From Neofusicoccum parvum (lineage: Eukaryota > Ascomycota > Dothideomycetes > Botryosphaeriales > Botryosphaeriaceae), in assembly GCA_020912385.1 (NCBI GenBank), contig CP087211.1:2108001-2172000 (forward strand): DNA of 64,000 bases. Direction: 5' to 3'. Under the pieces are notes generated by a model. The model worked only from the letters and a program-made list of their open reading frames with translations, was not told the DNA's origin and did not search any database. Position 1 is the stretch's first letter, and each line of letters opens with the position of its first letter. Positions 42,373-53,661 of this stretch are shown here, one piece after another. The translations under genes were made by a program, and so were the position numbers.

Positions 42373-44096
42373 CGAATGAATCATCCTTAGCTCTTCCCGC
42401 AGTTCTGTCCGGCTTCGGTATTGCGTAATCTCGGCGTGACGGAGAGTCTTCATGTAGCGCTCTTGCATACGCATTCCTAGAGGAGGCATTTCTGCCCTCA
42501 CGATTCCGCGTCCGTCCCGGCCTTGCCATACAGCCCTACCGATGCAAAGCGTGCAAGGCGAGTACTACGAAGGTGCCGAGACGAAGTTTCGGAACTTCGT
42601 AAAAGGCAAGTCCTCCTGGTCTTTCCCCAAGCGGGTGGCCGGACCCGCGAAGCACAAACCTGGTCTCCTACAAATGACTGCGTCAACATTCTAGAGCACG
42701 ATGCGAATATGAAAGGTGTTCGAGGTCGAGACATTGTTCGACACTTACTACCGTGTTCGCGACATGACTGTGCAGGCCGAAAATCTCGACTGACCCTATC
42801 CGCAGCACCAACACAGACCCTGCCGATCCGGATTGCAGCCCAGATTCTTTGGGGTAGGACTGCTGTCCAACAGACAGTGCATTGGGAGAAGCCAAAGCTG
42901 CGTCCCACCATGCATGTTCACCTCTTCATGTCGATCATGTCGCGACCAAAGATGACACGGTTCTTAATGTGGCCGCTAGGCTCATCTGTGCCTCTGCTTC
43001 TCACCGGCGAATGGAGCGGGTGCAACGAAACCCCGTATTCGCGTATGCCTTCACGTTCCGCGTACGACACCGCAACATCCATCAGCCGCCTTCCTTTGAC
43101 ACTAGCCACCGGCATTGTAACAGAGCCATGCCCCACTGCTCCTTTCCCTACAAAATCGGCGGACTAATTGCCAACAATTTCTTGGTAATCCAACGGGGCA
43201 AACACATGTGCTGTTGGCCATTGGACCCTTTCACAGCATGAAGACAGCTTATCCGCTTCGGCACCCCGTCTCCCTTTACCCGAGATACAAGGTCAGTGTT
43301 CTGCCCCGCTTGCCCGATCTGGATGTTCATGTTCTGGCTTTAGCCGTACGCAAGCTCCACACCCTTTCGCTGATCTACAAGTCTTTCTGCAAGGGTAAAA
43401 CCTGAGGCGCGATCCGGCCGGCGAAAAAGGTCGCGGTGTTCTTATCAAGCGAAAAACGGGGGCTGCGATTGATTGTGCCATCTCTTGACCATCCTCGACC
43501 GAGTGTTGGCACAATGAAAACAGCGACTAGAATACTCTAGATAGGGGCTGGCCGGCTTACCTAATCGCTGTTCAGGCAATCTACCAGGCATCAGAAATTA
43601 AGTACAGCAGACGGGCCACTTGTTTCTAGAGCTCAGAGCTGACCAAGAGTTATTTAGCAGAAAAAAGCGGGCTCTCTCTCTCTATCTTCCATTCCATACT
43701 ATACTAACAAGGGCTTTGCCCGGGCGGCTACACCCTCTCGGCGTTTGGCGGAAATCTATCTCTCAACTCCTCGGAAAAAATCCCCGAAGGAGAACCGGGA
43801 CTCAGAACAGCCCCAGCCACACGCTTATGAGTGCACTCAGGGTTCACAGCTAAGACATGTAAGGGGGGAGAGAAATGGCCGCCGCAGTCCAAGTGGCAGC
43901 AGGGATCCAAAATGAAGAGACCGGAGCATTGTGTACCCTTGCAACAGTCGTAGGTTTCGTTGTGAGGTTAGGGTTAATAATCATTACATTTATTTACTCC
44001 TCTGACGCACGCTCGTGAGAAGTCTGATCCATGTTTTTTGTACACTGGTTTTGTTAATCGATGGGTTGTCAACACCAATCACAGTCTCCAGCCACG
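42373..44096. other. Long intergenic region with one coding-like patch
   Basis: 1.7 kb without a supportable gene. Several overlapping ORFs up to 214 codons occur but resemble no family. A patch at about 42542-42790 reads in two frames like fragments of one protein (EYYEGAETKFRNFVKGKSS, then LFDTYYRVRDMTVQAENLD after a frame change), so an old pseudogene is possible. No LTR or tail structure was seen at 43400-44000. Confidence 0.4.
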
Positions 44097-44792
44097 ATGG
44101 CGGCATCTCTACTCGGCCGCGTCCCTCGCGAATTGCGTCTCCAAATCTACGAGCAGCTCTTCCCCGACCGACCAATTCCCGCACACCCCACCAGCCAGCC
44201 CGGTTCACTCCGACACGACGGTTCCCGCACGAGCGTAGCCATCCTGCTCGTCAACCGGGCCACCTACAGCGAAGCCCTGCCGGTGCTGTACAGCCGGGTG
44301 CCCTTCCACGTGCACGTCAGCCGCGCCGGGGTGCGCATGTGCTGCGGACGCATGCCGCTCGCGGCGGCAACGGCGGCGCCTTCGGCGGCGGACGCCACCC
44401 CGCTCCGCCACGTTCGCCGGCTGCACGTCTCCATGAGCGTGCTGCTCACCCCCTGGCCGCACGCGCTCGACGCAACCGCCACACACGCCGCCCTCCTGGC
44501 CGATTGCCTCCGCGCCGCGGCACCGGTCCCGCTCGCTTCCCTGCACCTGCACGTCGAATGGGCCAACGGCGGCACCAACTTCCCCGTCACCTATCCCACC
44601 CCCGCCCTGGCCCGTCGCCTGCTGCTGCCATTCGCGCAGCTGCGCAGCGCCGCCGTCTCATTTGGCCGCGTCGCCTCGCCGCGGTGGGACTTTGGCGCCG
44701 CGGACGCCGGCCGCCTGGAGGATGCGGCCGAGCTGCTCAAAGAGGAGCTCAGGGCCGCTATCGTGGATGGAGTCCATCGTGGGAATGCGTGA
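44097..44792 (+). CDS. F-box/2EXR-like protein, GC-rich
   Basis: 231 residues from the ATG at 44097, directly before the motif VPRELRLQIYEQLF. An upstream in-frame ATG at 44061 is less likely. The N-terminal motif plus ILLVNRATYSEALPVLYSR is the layout of the large ascomycete 2EXR/F-box-like family. The rest is family-specific. Third codon positions are nearly all G or C, unlike most genes here. A decayed AT-rich paralogue lies at 28695-29360. Function unknown. A 301-codon ORF in another frame over the same stretch is a composition artefact. Confidence 0.75.
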   Translation: MAASLLGRVPRELRLQIYEQLFPDRPIPAHPTSQPGSLRHDGSRTSVAILLVNRATYSEALPVLYSRVPFHVHVSRAGVRMCCGRMPLAAATAAPSAADATPLRHVRRLHVSMSVLLTPWPHALDATATHAALLADCLRAAAPVPLASLHLHVEWANGGTNFPVTYPTPALARRLLLPFAQLRSAAVSFGRVASPRWDFGAADAGRLEDAAELLKEELRAAIVDGVHRGNA

Positions 44793-45854
44793 CGGAGTGC
44801 GGCGGCTGGGTCTGTAGGGGCAGGCATCAATCAGCGGTATCGTACGCCGGTTCACCGCGCGCGTGGCTAGGTGAGGGGGTGTCTGGCGAGCTGTTGGGGT
44901 CCGCAGTAGGGCAATGTTGATTCCGAAGGCGCTGAGGGAGGGGTTTCTCTACTTTTGATTCACCGCCGCCCTCTCTGTTGTCTCTCATGGACCATGTTCA
45001 AGATCCGAGAACTTCTTATGCTTTCCTAATTAAGGAAGGCCTGCTACGCATCCATGCGCACGTAGAGACGAACTCCTCTTTTTTTTTTTCCGTAGCCGAA
45101 ATTTGCGGAAGATCCCTGGTGAACCTTGATAAACACTATTATGATCGAAGTTCGACTTACGTGGTAGTGTCAGATCTCCAGGAAGCATTTTCCATTTTGG
45201 AGAGATCTACCGAGACAAATGACTCGTGATTTCCGACATCACTTTACATGAAAGAGGGTGCTGCCACTGTTGAGCCATAAGTAGTGACAGGAGATAACTC
45301 CGACGCTCATCATTAGACATCTATGCAGATTCTTAGGGGTCCAGCTAAGTATAACGACATTGGCTTCTGCGCTCCACTACAGACGTCGATCGTCTCCGGA
45401 TTCGGAAATCCGGGGAACGCTCCGGGGAATACACGTTCCGGATTTGGATTTTTACCGAAAGACTAGAACCAGAAAACAAAGGAGCTCGGCGGAGTGGCAC
45501 TTGGTCGCGTACTAGGCAGCTTTCGGCATCACCTCGCCACTGTCTTCTTCTGCCTGAGGACCACTGCAATTTTCTCGTGTGAGGAAGCACCCGACTAGTC
45601 CTTCCCCTGCATCAAAACTTCCCCATCGAGCGATACGATCTATAGAACGAAGATAGGAGATATGGCTTCCAAGTTCGGACTTCGATGGATTCAGCTGCCA
45701 GGAATAATCTTCATATAGCTTACAGGGTAGTTTCTTCACATCTTGAAAATTTACCGCGTTTGATCCTTATCTACAAGAGTCTCGGTGTGACCCTTTCTCT
45801 TAGCCCTACTTGTTTTATCAAAGCCTTGTGGAAGTTGTCATCAAACCTAGACAC
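44793..45854. other. Intergenic, nothing recognised
   Basis: 1062 nt containing a T-run near 45080. Only short ORFs without domains, and no repeat found elsewhere in the window. Confidence 0.5.
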
Positions 45855-46895
45855 ATGCCAGAGTCAAAGCAAAAGATCAGTACGCGGTTGAGGGCATCCT
45901 GCGATCAATGCCACCGCTTGAAGCTCAAATGCTCATTCACCGGATCAAAATCCTGCGTCCGATGCTTGAGGCGGAAGGTCGACTGCATGCGCAGCCAAAC
46001 AAAGCCCACTGGACGGCGTAGGGGGAGCGAGCACTCAAATCCGGCGCCGACCGTCCAGAGTGACTTTCCCGAGGACACCAATTCGTCGCCTGCGATCGAA
46101 CTATCTCCCTTCACTTCTTCGACGGCGCCTGAGGAGGACGCAGCTGGCGATTTTCTCGGACCCGCCTACGAGTCCTTGTCCTCATCACTTAGCGAAGCGA
46201 CGCTAGATCTCAGAGACACACTATTCGATACACAGGTGCACGACTTGACGGACTTTACGACCACATGGACGGACCGGTGCAACGACGAGTACGTGCATAC
46301 ACCGCTGGTGCACCCCAATCACGGGCCACACACCGACGTCCAAGCATCTGTGGACTTCCGAGTGGCCAGCCGTAGGAGTAACAGCAGAAGTGGCAGCAAC
46401 AGCTTGTCTTGTACCTGCTTCGTAGCCATAACCTGTGCTATCAGAGATCTCAGCCCCGACCCCGCCGAGCGTGACTCTCTCCACCACATGCTGCAGCAGA
46501 ACAAAGACGGCCTTTCCATCGTCCGGGACTTCTTGGCGTGCGATGGCATCCACGGTTTTTCTCTGACAATGCTCATCTATACCTTCCTCCACAAGATCAC
46601 CGCAACTTTCGCCAGGGCGCTGCACATGGCATGCGAATCAGTCATCCACGTTGGTTCTTACACGATCGAGGGAGAAGACGGACACGCGCTAAGGCGGCAA
46701 ATCATCCTTCTCGGGGTCCGAAGAGTTAAACAGATGCTCGGTCAGCTGTCGCTGAAGTCTCACTGGCGGAGTAGTTCTGTTGATTGGTGGGTGGTGGAGC
46801 AGGATGATAGCATTTACAGGCCCATTTGCGCGTTTATGCACGACTTTTTGCGGAACGAAGTGGACGTTATTATCAGGCAAGTAGCGGTGGTATAG
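45855..46895 (+). CDS. Zn2Cys6 transcription factor, AflR-like layout
   Basis: 346 residues, no intron, start chosen at 45855 just before the basic Zn cluster (open frame begins at 45810). The cluster is ASCDQCHRLKLKC then CVRCLRRKVDC. A Ser/Pro-rich linker follows. A C-terminal helical region (about residues 190-345, with SCTCFVAITCAIRDL and HMLQQNKDGLSIVRDFLAC) resembles the AflR-type regulator C-terminus. These usually control a neighbouring metabolite cluster. Its stop lies one nucleotide from the stop of the convergent PrpF-like gene. It is the only intact member of the otherwise broken gene set 45855-56876. Confidence 0.82.
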   Translation: MPESKQKISTRLRASCDQCHRLKLKCSFTGSKSCVRCLRRKVDCMRSQTKPTGRRRGSEHSNPAPTVQSDFPEDTNSSPAIELSPFTSSTAPEEDAAGDFLGPAYESLSSSLSEATLDLRDTLFDTQVHDLTDFTTTWTDRCNDEYVHTPLVHPNHGPHTDVQASVDFRVASRRSNSRSGSNSLSCTCFVAITCAIRDLSPDPAERDSLHHMLQQNKDGLSIVRDFLACDGIHGFSLTMLIYTFLHKITATFARALHMACESVIHVGSYTIEGEDGHALRRQIILLGVRRVKQMLGQLSLKSHWRSSSVDWWVVEQDDSIYRPICAFMHDFLRNEVDVIIRQVAVV

Positions 46896-46896
46896 A

Positions 46897-48322
46897 CTAT
46901 CCATAGTAGAACACATTCCCCTCGAAGAACTTCCTTGCTGTTCGCGAAATTACGCACTTTTTGACATCCACGTTCGAATTGCCGATGTCCATCTCTACCT
47001 CTACTTCAATCGAGCCACTCGGATGCCGAATACGGACCTCTGTTTGAATTGCGTCCTTTAAAGATCCTCTGGAAGATTCTGATGCCGTAGGAGACGGTGT
47101 TCTCTGTGGACTAAGGGCTGCTATACTTCCCGTGGATGCTAGTCGATGAGCAACAGTGCCTTCGATGCAGACGGCTGCACCAAGACAGGCAACTCCTGTG
47201 AGTTGTAGACTTGGATGTGGCTGGCCCATGCTAAAAGCAGTGACTTCGATATCGCAGCGCTTTGAAGTATCTGCCGAGGCTGAATTTGGCGGAGATAAAA
47301 TTGCAATTTTGGGAGTTCCACGCGTTCCAGCCGCCGCTTCTGGGGATTCTGCCAGACCCATGCACACAGCGCCCGCTCTCCGAATATTTTCGACTGTGCT
47401 AATAAGGAGCTGAGCCCCAGGGGACTGCGCATCCGTGCCCTTGAGATACTTTGGCAAGCTCGTGGAGTCGACAAAGATGAACGGGTTCGCCGCATCGACC
47501 ATACTGGCTCTGATACTGAAAGGTTTCTCCCCCACGATTGGGCTTTATACGAGGAGATGGTCTTTCCGCTTTCCTGTCGGGAGCAACCTGCCGGTCATAC
47601 TGCCAGCAGGATGAACAAATGCAACCTTGATACGGCTGCCAGTCCCTGGAACTCCCGGAATAGTGTAGTCGCCGTCTTCTTTGAAACACCCGTTATCATC
47701 GAGATCGACAGTCTCCACGAGCGTTCGTGAAGTGTTTGTGTTGAGTATGCGAATCGTCATCTGAGGATGAAATCAGTCTCCCCATCCAACGTGCAGTGGC
47801 GGCGCTGCAGCTCACCTGTTTTTGTCCCGGCTCCGGTCTGACCATCCCTTCTTCCAAGGCAAAAGGCCCGACCGCGGAGGCCATGTTGCCACAGTTGCCA
47901 CTAAAATCAACTTCGCCCTCCCCGACTGCCACCTGTGCAAAGGTGTACTCAACGCCAATCCCCAGAATTCGAGATGGCCCAGCCACGGCAATCTTGGATG
48001 TTGTAGATGTGGCACCCCCTACACCATCAATCTGCTTTGCGTCACCTGCTCTTGAGCCCATTGCGGCTAAAAATGGCACCCGCCAGTCATTCATCTTTGG
48101 AGGCAAATGCTCTCGTTGAAGGAAAAACCCTTTGGATGTTCCTGCTCTCATGAGGACGGCGGGAAGAGCGTGGCGCTTCCGATGAAGCTCTGTTTGAGCT
48201 ACTGCGGAAGGCATAGTGGGAGGTTTGACAGCGAAAGGGAAAGATGATGGGAGTGCTTCCACAGCTTTTGGGCTAAGATGCTGCGCGAAGTACCTTGGGC
48301 TTGGGATTGTCATAGATAACAA
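46897..48322 (-). pseudogene. PrpF/aconitate-isomerase-family protein with one in-frame stop
   Basis: Two exons, 47816-48322 and 46897-47760 (55-nt intron, phase 0). Family blocks: LPAVLMRAGTSKGFF near the N-terminus, IDGVGGATSTTSKIAV, the catalytic-loop DFSGNCGNMASAVGPFA, LLPTG, and SIRASMVDAANPFIFVD. PrpF-fold enzymes isomerise 2-methylaconitate or aconitate, and the Ustilago Adi1 aconitate isomerase belongs here. The frame is open throughout except a TAA at 47545-47547 between LLPTG and the ASMVDAANP block. A CAA-to-TAA change would explain it. No in-frame intron removes it. So it is probably a very recent pseudogene, or a sequence error. N-terminal start uncertain. Confidence 0.82.
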
Positions 48323-48764
48323 GGTCGTAATTCGGGATTATTGCGCGGGAAGAAATGAATCGAGCGTTCATACTATCCGAAACACCACATTACATTTATA
48401 CAATGACCTGGATCCCGTGCTGATAATTTCTCGGCAAAGGCTCATGACAGAGGGTTTCACACACGGTCCTGCAAGCTGTACCGGCTCGCGGAGAAAAGGC
48501 GGGTAGTTAGTGCCATGGTTTGTAAACCGGGTAGTTCCACAAGGCGCCCTATCCGCGGATACTCGAACGTTCCCGCGGGTGTGGCAGCAGCCATTTCTTC
48601 CGTCCCGTACTGCTTCGGAATACAACAGGGATGAGAACTTCGTTGAAATGCTGTCTTTAGGCTCGTCAATTGATATTACGGGGTCGATGCCGCGCCATTA
48701 ATAATGTTATTTAGTAACGTAAAACTCGAATTGTCATGAACGCGCCCTTCATAAGATAGATACA
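48323..48764. other. Intergenic, nothing recognised
   Basis: 442 nt upstream of the PrpF-like gene and downstream of the broken regulator. No supported ORF. Confidence 0.5.
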
Positions 48765-51565
48765 CTAAATGGGGAAATAATCAAGTTCCGAGCTATTGAA
48801 TCCGAACAACAAATCTTCCACTGATTGGAACGCAGGCTCATGACTTTCTTGCCAAACGGAGTTCACACCCAGATCTGGAGTATCGTAATGACCAGCCCTT
48901 AGCTGCTGACCATAGTCTGGTCCAGAGATACTGGAAGCATTGTCGTAGGTCAGAGACTGATCCGAGGTGTGTCCTTGCGCTCGCTGCCTTTGAACAAACA
49001 TCTCAATGATTGCGTCAATATCCAAGCCCGGAGCAGATTGATCCGGAATGCGGGTGGCATGGTGGGCTTCTTGCTGGATGCCAACCCGCCTTGAATTGAC
49101 TTCGAATACCGTTGATTGGCGCTCGTTTCCATTGCGTGAATTTGGGCCGCGGCTGACGGGCGATGTCTCGTCCTCGCTGGAAAGAGAAACGCCAAATTTT
49201 ATCATGAGGCTCTGCACAATTATATTGGCCCTTCTCACAGCCCAATTTGTTTCTTGGTTCTGCTGGAACACTTGCAGACATGTGCGTAAGCACGAATGAG
49301 CGTCTGAGCTCGGATCTTGCTTCGCTGCTATTCGCACATGAACTGTTGCGCTGACGTAGGTTGCGTATGAGATAAGATATGGTGCTCGTCGAGTTGAGAA
49401 AGCTTCATCATACGCTCTGAGAAAGCTCACTATCTGCGTAGCCACTATCGCGCAAGCAAGAAATGAGTTCACCGCCAATGAACGGGAGTTGTTGTGCAAA
49501 TGGCCATCAGCGACGAATGGGCGATGAAGTAAGATAACGAGAACATTGTACATTGCACTGATATTCTAGTTAGCTGTATATTCAATGAAGTCAGCAGGGG
49601 TTATATACAGTAATGACAGTACATGCGGTGGTGGAGTTGTTGCTGCTGTGTTTGAGGGATCGAAGTTGAGGTAAGGCGGAAGCTCCTTGCTCCAAGCGTC
49701 GAGCTTAGAATTGAGGTCCTAAAGGATATTAGACAGCTCCTCAGCACTTCTGTCGAAACTTCTCTCTGCATATATGCAGCCGAGAATGTGGCTCGTGATG
49801 ATTGATAGTTTACACAGAGCAGTAAACGTGGAGACACTGTAGGCCGGCGACCCGAGGTAGACGTTACTGGATGGTGTAGAGTAAGCAAACGGGGACCAGT
49901 TTTCTAACTCCTCATATGTATCGAGAAATGTTATAGGAACTCGCATATCCGCTTCTTGTAGGCTTGCTGGTCGTCCCTGGTAAAGACTCTGAATTTTGTC
50001 TACAACTGGCGCGTCAACGTTAGCCATCCAGTCGTCAACAAGACCGTGGTTTCTTACCAAAAAAAACCCCAAAACACCCGTCGTCTGATTTCAAGATCTT
50101 CATCAGAGAATCTCTTAGTGCTGGGTAGGGCAGGAGAGTCAACATGCATTCCAAAGATCAATGATCATGCGGAACGCTAATCCAGAATATAGCCAAGCCG
50201 CGCTTCTTTCATCTCCAAGCGCAAACAATGAGTTTGTCATCATCAACAGAGCTTGGATGGTGGTGATGCTGCTTTCACCGAGTGCGGATCCCAGAAGCTC
50301 CTGCACTCTTTCCTTAAACTTCCAGCCTGCCGTCCTGACGTCGTTCGGATCCCCTCGCAATTCGATGCGTGAACTGAACTTGGAGGAACCGAAGTATATT
50401 GCATTCAGCAAGATTTTAGAGAAGTATAGCCCATTGCAAGCCATGTCGCGCATCAACGAGGGACGATAGGTAATTAGGAATGTGTCAACCACATTGGCCC
50501 GCAATCACGTGTTTTACCTCCTTGTTCCACACGCGTTTTACTACTTGCCTAGTTACTACACCATACACCTACCCCAGCACAAGTTATTTGCCTCAGTTAT
50601 GCGCATTTCCGTAAATCCGATCATTACATCTATATAGCACGATTCTGTAGCAAGAATACGAAAACCAGCGGTGTCTTACTTTCTCGCGCCGTTCGACAGA
50701 ATGAGTGATGCTGTCGGTTCCAGTGAAGCGAGAGCAGATGGCGGCCCAGCTCCGGGTCGACTCCGTCAAAATCCAATTTGCCGGCGGCAAAATTTATGTC
50801 TTCATTTGCTCTGTGTTAAATATGAGCTCAAGAACTTTTTGCTGGTTGCAACAACTCTATCCTTCTTACGCTGTCTTGCGGCCTCCGCAAGTAGACCCTT
50901 CTCAACCCACTCCGGCGGAAGCCGTGGGGTTGGATTTGGCAATTGCTGACTTGCAAGATTCTCTTCGAACAAGGTACTAGCTGGTCTGTGAAAAGTAGAT
51001 ACTCTATTGGCTGCGAATACTATCCGCGAAACCGTCCGTGAATGCGTCGTCGCGTTCGAGGAAGGAGAATCCTCCGCCGCCTCTACACGGCCGTCAGATG
51101 CTGTCACTGAGCACGGGAAGTAGACGCACCTGTCTGGCTGTGATTCTGTGGGATATCCGTCAAGGTTGCACTTCCAGCATCTGCAGAGTTGCTTGTGTCT
51201 CTATTCAAGGAGCCTTCAACAGCTTGCGCGGCATCCTAGCTTTGAGCCCGTCTCTGCCGTTCTCGATGCTAGTGTTGCCTTTATTGGTAAGAGTGAGTTG
51301 TCTCGTAACGATATATACGCAGTAGTTACCTTATTGGGCCGCCAATCGGCTCGTAACTACATGCTTTACCGTACACTGTGCAGTTGGCGCACATCGGGTG
51401 CTCGCCGTTGCACTTGATCTGCAAATGGTCAGTCAGTAACCCCCAAGACCCGCGGGTAACAAGCACCTTTCTCCGTCGGCAAAAGGTGCACGCTTCTGTC
51501 GCGCGCTTTCTAAGCATGGTTGGAAGCTCTTTCGCGAGACTGGGCGTGGGCAGATTCACGGACAA
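48765..51565 (-). pseudogene. Zn2Cys6 regulator (NirA-like) broken by a solo LTR, a frameshift and a stop
   Basis: The Zn cluster is split by an intron: EACTFCRRRK, then IKCNGEHPMCANCTVYGKAC, at about 51335-51500. The fungal transcription-factor domain follows (HWNRQHHSF and FLITYRPSL on the two sides of the LTR, SSITTIQALLMMTNSLFALG, RRRVFWGFF, YNVLVILLHRPF). It ends with a polar C-terminus at 48765. Breaks: solo LTR 50483-50698 inside the conserved domain, one extra T near 50150 shifting the frame, and TAG at 49719-49721 where CAG is likely. The remaining exons are still well conserved, so inactivation is not old. Confidence 0.82.
50483..50698. mobile_element. Solo LTR (family D, copy 1) in an exon of the regulator pseudogene
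   Basis: 216 bp, TGTCAACCAC...CGTTCGACA, with a perfect 5-bp target duplication GAATG at 50478-50482 and 50699-50703. It is nearly identical to the copy at 52119-52333, with a TCTATATAG block inside both. Confidence 0.93.
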
Positions 51566-51898
51566 TCTGGATATTGCGGCAGCGGGGCTATGAACCCGCG
51601 GGAGGCGGATATTTATGTCATTGCACCTGAATTCCCGCGGGAACTGTGCCGCGGCAGCGGTGCCGCGGCATTACGTAGTGTGGCTTGAGAGAATAGCGGG
51701 GTCGCGGGACCAATAAGATCCATGGCAACAGATCCCGAGAGCCGCCCGTGGGCGGGTGGAACCGACACCGAGAGTCTACCGCATGAACATGTTTTTGCGC
51801 TTTCGGGGAGAAGCTTTGTAGATCCATCAAAGTTCACAGAGCTCGAGGGCTCAGAACTTCCACCAATTGTGTATGCAATGAACTACTATACAGCAACA
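51566..51898. other. Divergent intergenic region between the broken regulator and the carrier
   Basis: 333 nt, GC-rich around 51590-51660 with several CCGCGG-type palindromic patches. An ORF beginning at 51722 is in frame with the carrier's first exon, so the carrier could start earlier. Confidence 0.45.
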
Positions 51899-53202
51899 AT
51901 GGCCACCACTGAAATTGGACCGCAGCACAAAGTGCAACATGCTAGAGTGAGTTGTGCAATTCAACTTGGGAATCATTTAATAATTTGTTTGAACAGAACA
52001 AACCACTCATCTCACCGTATGCCTCACTTCTCGCCGGTGGGCTTGTAGGAGCAGTGGAAGCTTCAATCACGGTGAGGTAGTCTCTGCCGCTTTTGCGGGC
52101 ATCGTACTAAAATGTTTCTGTCAACCACATTGGCCCGTAATCACGTGTTTTACCTCCTTGTTCTACACGCGTTTTACTACTTGCCTAGTTACTACACCAT
52201 ACACCTGCCCCAGCACAAGTCATTTGCCCCAGTTATGCGCATTTCCGTAAATCCGATCATTACATCTATATAGCACGATTCTATAGCAACAATGAGAAGA
52301 CCAGCGGTGTATTCTTTCTCGCGCCGTTCGACAGTTTCTCAAACTCCAAAGTACCCATTTGAATTTGCAAAGACGAGATGGAGTGCGTAATCCACTCACA
52401 CTCATTTCTGCGGTTGCCAAACAAGAGGGTATCACATCTATTTACACGGGCTGCTCAAGTCTGATCATCGTGAGTACGCAGCTCCTGCTTCAACGATCCA
52501 GTCTAAGTTTTAGGGCACTTCATTCAAAGCGGGAGTCCGATTTCTGTCATATGACTCTATCAAAAAGTCCCTGATGGACGAGAATAGAAGATTGGGTCCA
52601 ATCGGAGGAGTTCTCGCCGGCATGTTTGCTGGGTGCATGGAGAGTGTGGTTGCCGTAACGCCAACTGAGCGTGTCAAAACCGCCCTGCAAGAATCTCTTT
52701 AGCCCATTGAGCACTATTTGGATTAATTTCTGTATGTGACAGAATTGATGATGCGAACGGTGCAAGGCGCTTCTGTGGTGGACTTCATGCTACAAGAGCA
52801 ATGATGGCTGAGCGGGGCATCAGTGAGCTGTATCGGGGCCTTCTTCCAACAAACGTCAAACAATCAGCCACTTCGGCTGTGAGGATGGGATCGTACAACG
52901 TATTCACGGACAGTGCCCGTCAACTTCAGTTACCAAACAACAGTGCTGTGACGTTTGGCATTGGAGCATTTGCTGGAATCATCACCGTCTATGCGACGCA
53001 GCCATTCGACACTTTGAAAACAAGGACACAGGGGTCGGTGGGTATAGGAGCTTTTACCGCACTTCGAGCGCTCATTCACTCAGACGGTATCAGAGGGCTG
53101 TGGAAAGGCAGCACAATGCGTCTGGGGAGATTGATCTTGAGCGGTGCCATTGTCTTCACAATCTACGAGAACGCAGCGAACATCCTGAAGGATTTGACAT
53201 AA
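51899..53202 (+). pseudogene. Mitochondrial tricarboxylate (citrate) carrier, frameshifted
   Basis: Mitochondrial carrier family, Ctp1/MttA-like. Exons 51899-51946, 51997-52071, 52352-52469, 52514-52686, 52743-53202. Three carrier repeats with signatures YPFEFAKTR, TPTERVKTAL and QPFDTLKTRTQG; GGLVGAVEASIT and KQSATSAVRMGSYNV are typical of citrate carriers. Intron 2 holds a solo LTR (52119-52333). Intron 4 seems to use a GC donor (gcaaga). Exon 3 is 118 nt where a multiple of three is needed: the frame shifts between the AKTR and NPLTLISAV blocks. Start at 51899 (or Met at 51878) chosen because carriers begin shortly before repeat 1. It would exchange citrate or aconitate across the inner membrane if intact. 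Confidence 0.85.
52119..52333. mobile_element. Solo LTR (family D, copy 2) in an intron of the carrier gene
   Basis: 215 bp, TGTCAACCAC...CGTTCGACA, target duplication GTTTC at 52114-52118 and 52334-52338. It enlarges intron 2 from about 60 to 280 nt and leaves both splice sites intact. Nearly identical to the copy at 50483-50698, 1.4 kb away. Confidence 0.93.
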
Positions 53203-53661
53203 GAAGAGGAATACTTTGGTGTTTCGCCATTCAAAATTCCTTTTTTTGAACATAGAAGTTTGAGATAATTGTCTGCCTGAGCTTCTGTAAACCCACCCTT
53301 ACAGGATTCCAAATTTGCGTAGAGAATTCTGTTGCGCAAAACCAATCCCTTAACATAGATATTTCTTCCATCCCGCAAATCACAGCCACGTAGAAACTGT
53401 CCGCGGGTCGCTTTGCTTCGCTTCACCATACGAGAGATCTGTGCGGACTCAACTCATCGGCTACATGGCGGAAGGTTCCCCCACTGTGCCGTTCTCAAAC
53501 CCGCCTTTGTCCCGCATTTGGCGTTCCCGCGGCAGTCGAATGAGCCGACTCTCGTCAAGCTTGCCTGAGGTATTGAACGCCACATTTCTCCGCCCCGTTT
53601 CTCCGATTTCCCCGCATCATCTAGGTATCATTTTCGGGGTTTCGTTGGTGCCTGCACCGAG
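53203..53661. other. Intergenic, nothing recognised
   Basis: 459 nt. No supported ORF. The right part should be the promoter of the broken Dal5-like gene. Confidence 0.5.

Noticed and set aside
42523..43167. A 214-codon ORF downstream of the PRPP synthetase gene
   Set aside because: No motif or family resemblance. Overlapping ORFs in other frames look equally protein-like in patches, so no gene was called.
44015..44920. A 301-codon Arg/Pro-rich ORF overlapping the F-box/2EXR-like gene
   Set aside because: It is an alternative frame of a very GC-rich gene. Its composition is that of a shadow frame, and the other frame carries the conserved family motifs.
47529..47563. A 35-nt intron removing the PrpF-like stop
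   Set aside because: Donor and acceptor look acceptable, but removal shifts the frame away from the conserved ASMVDAANP block, and there is no branch-site-like motif.
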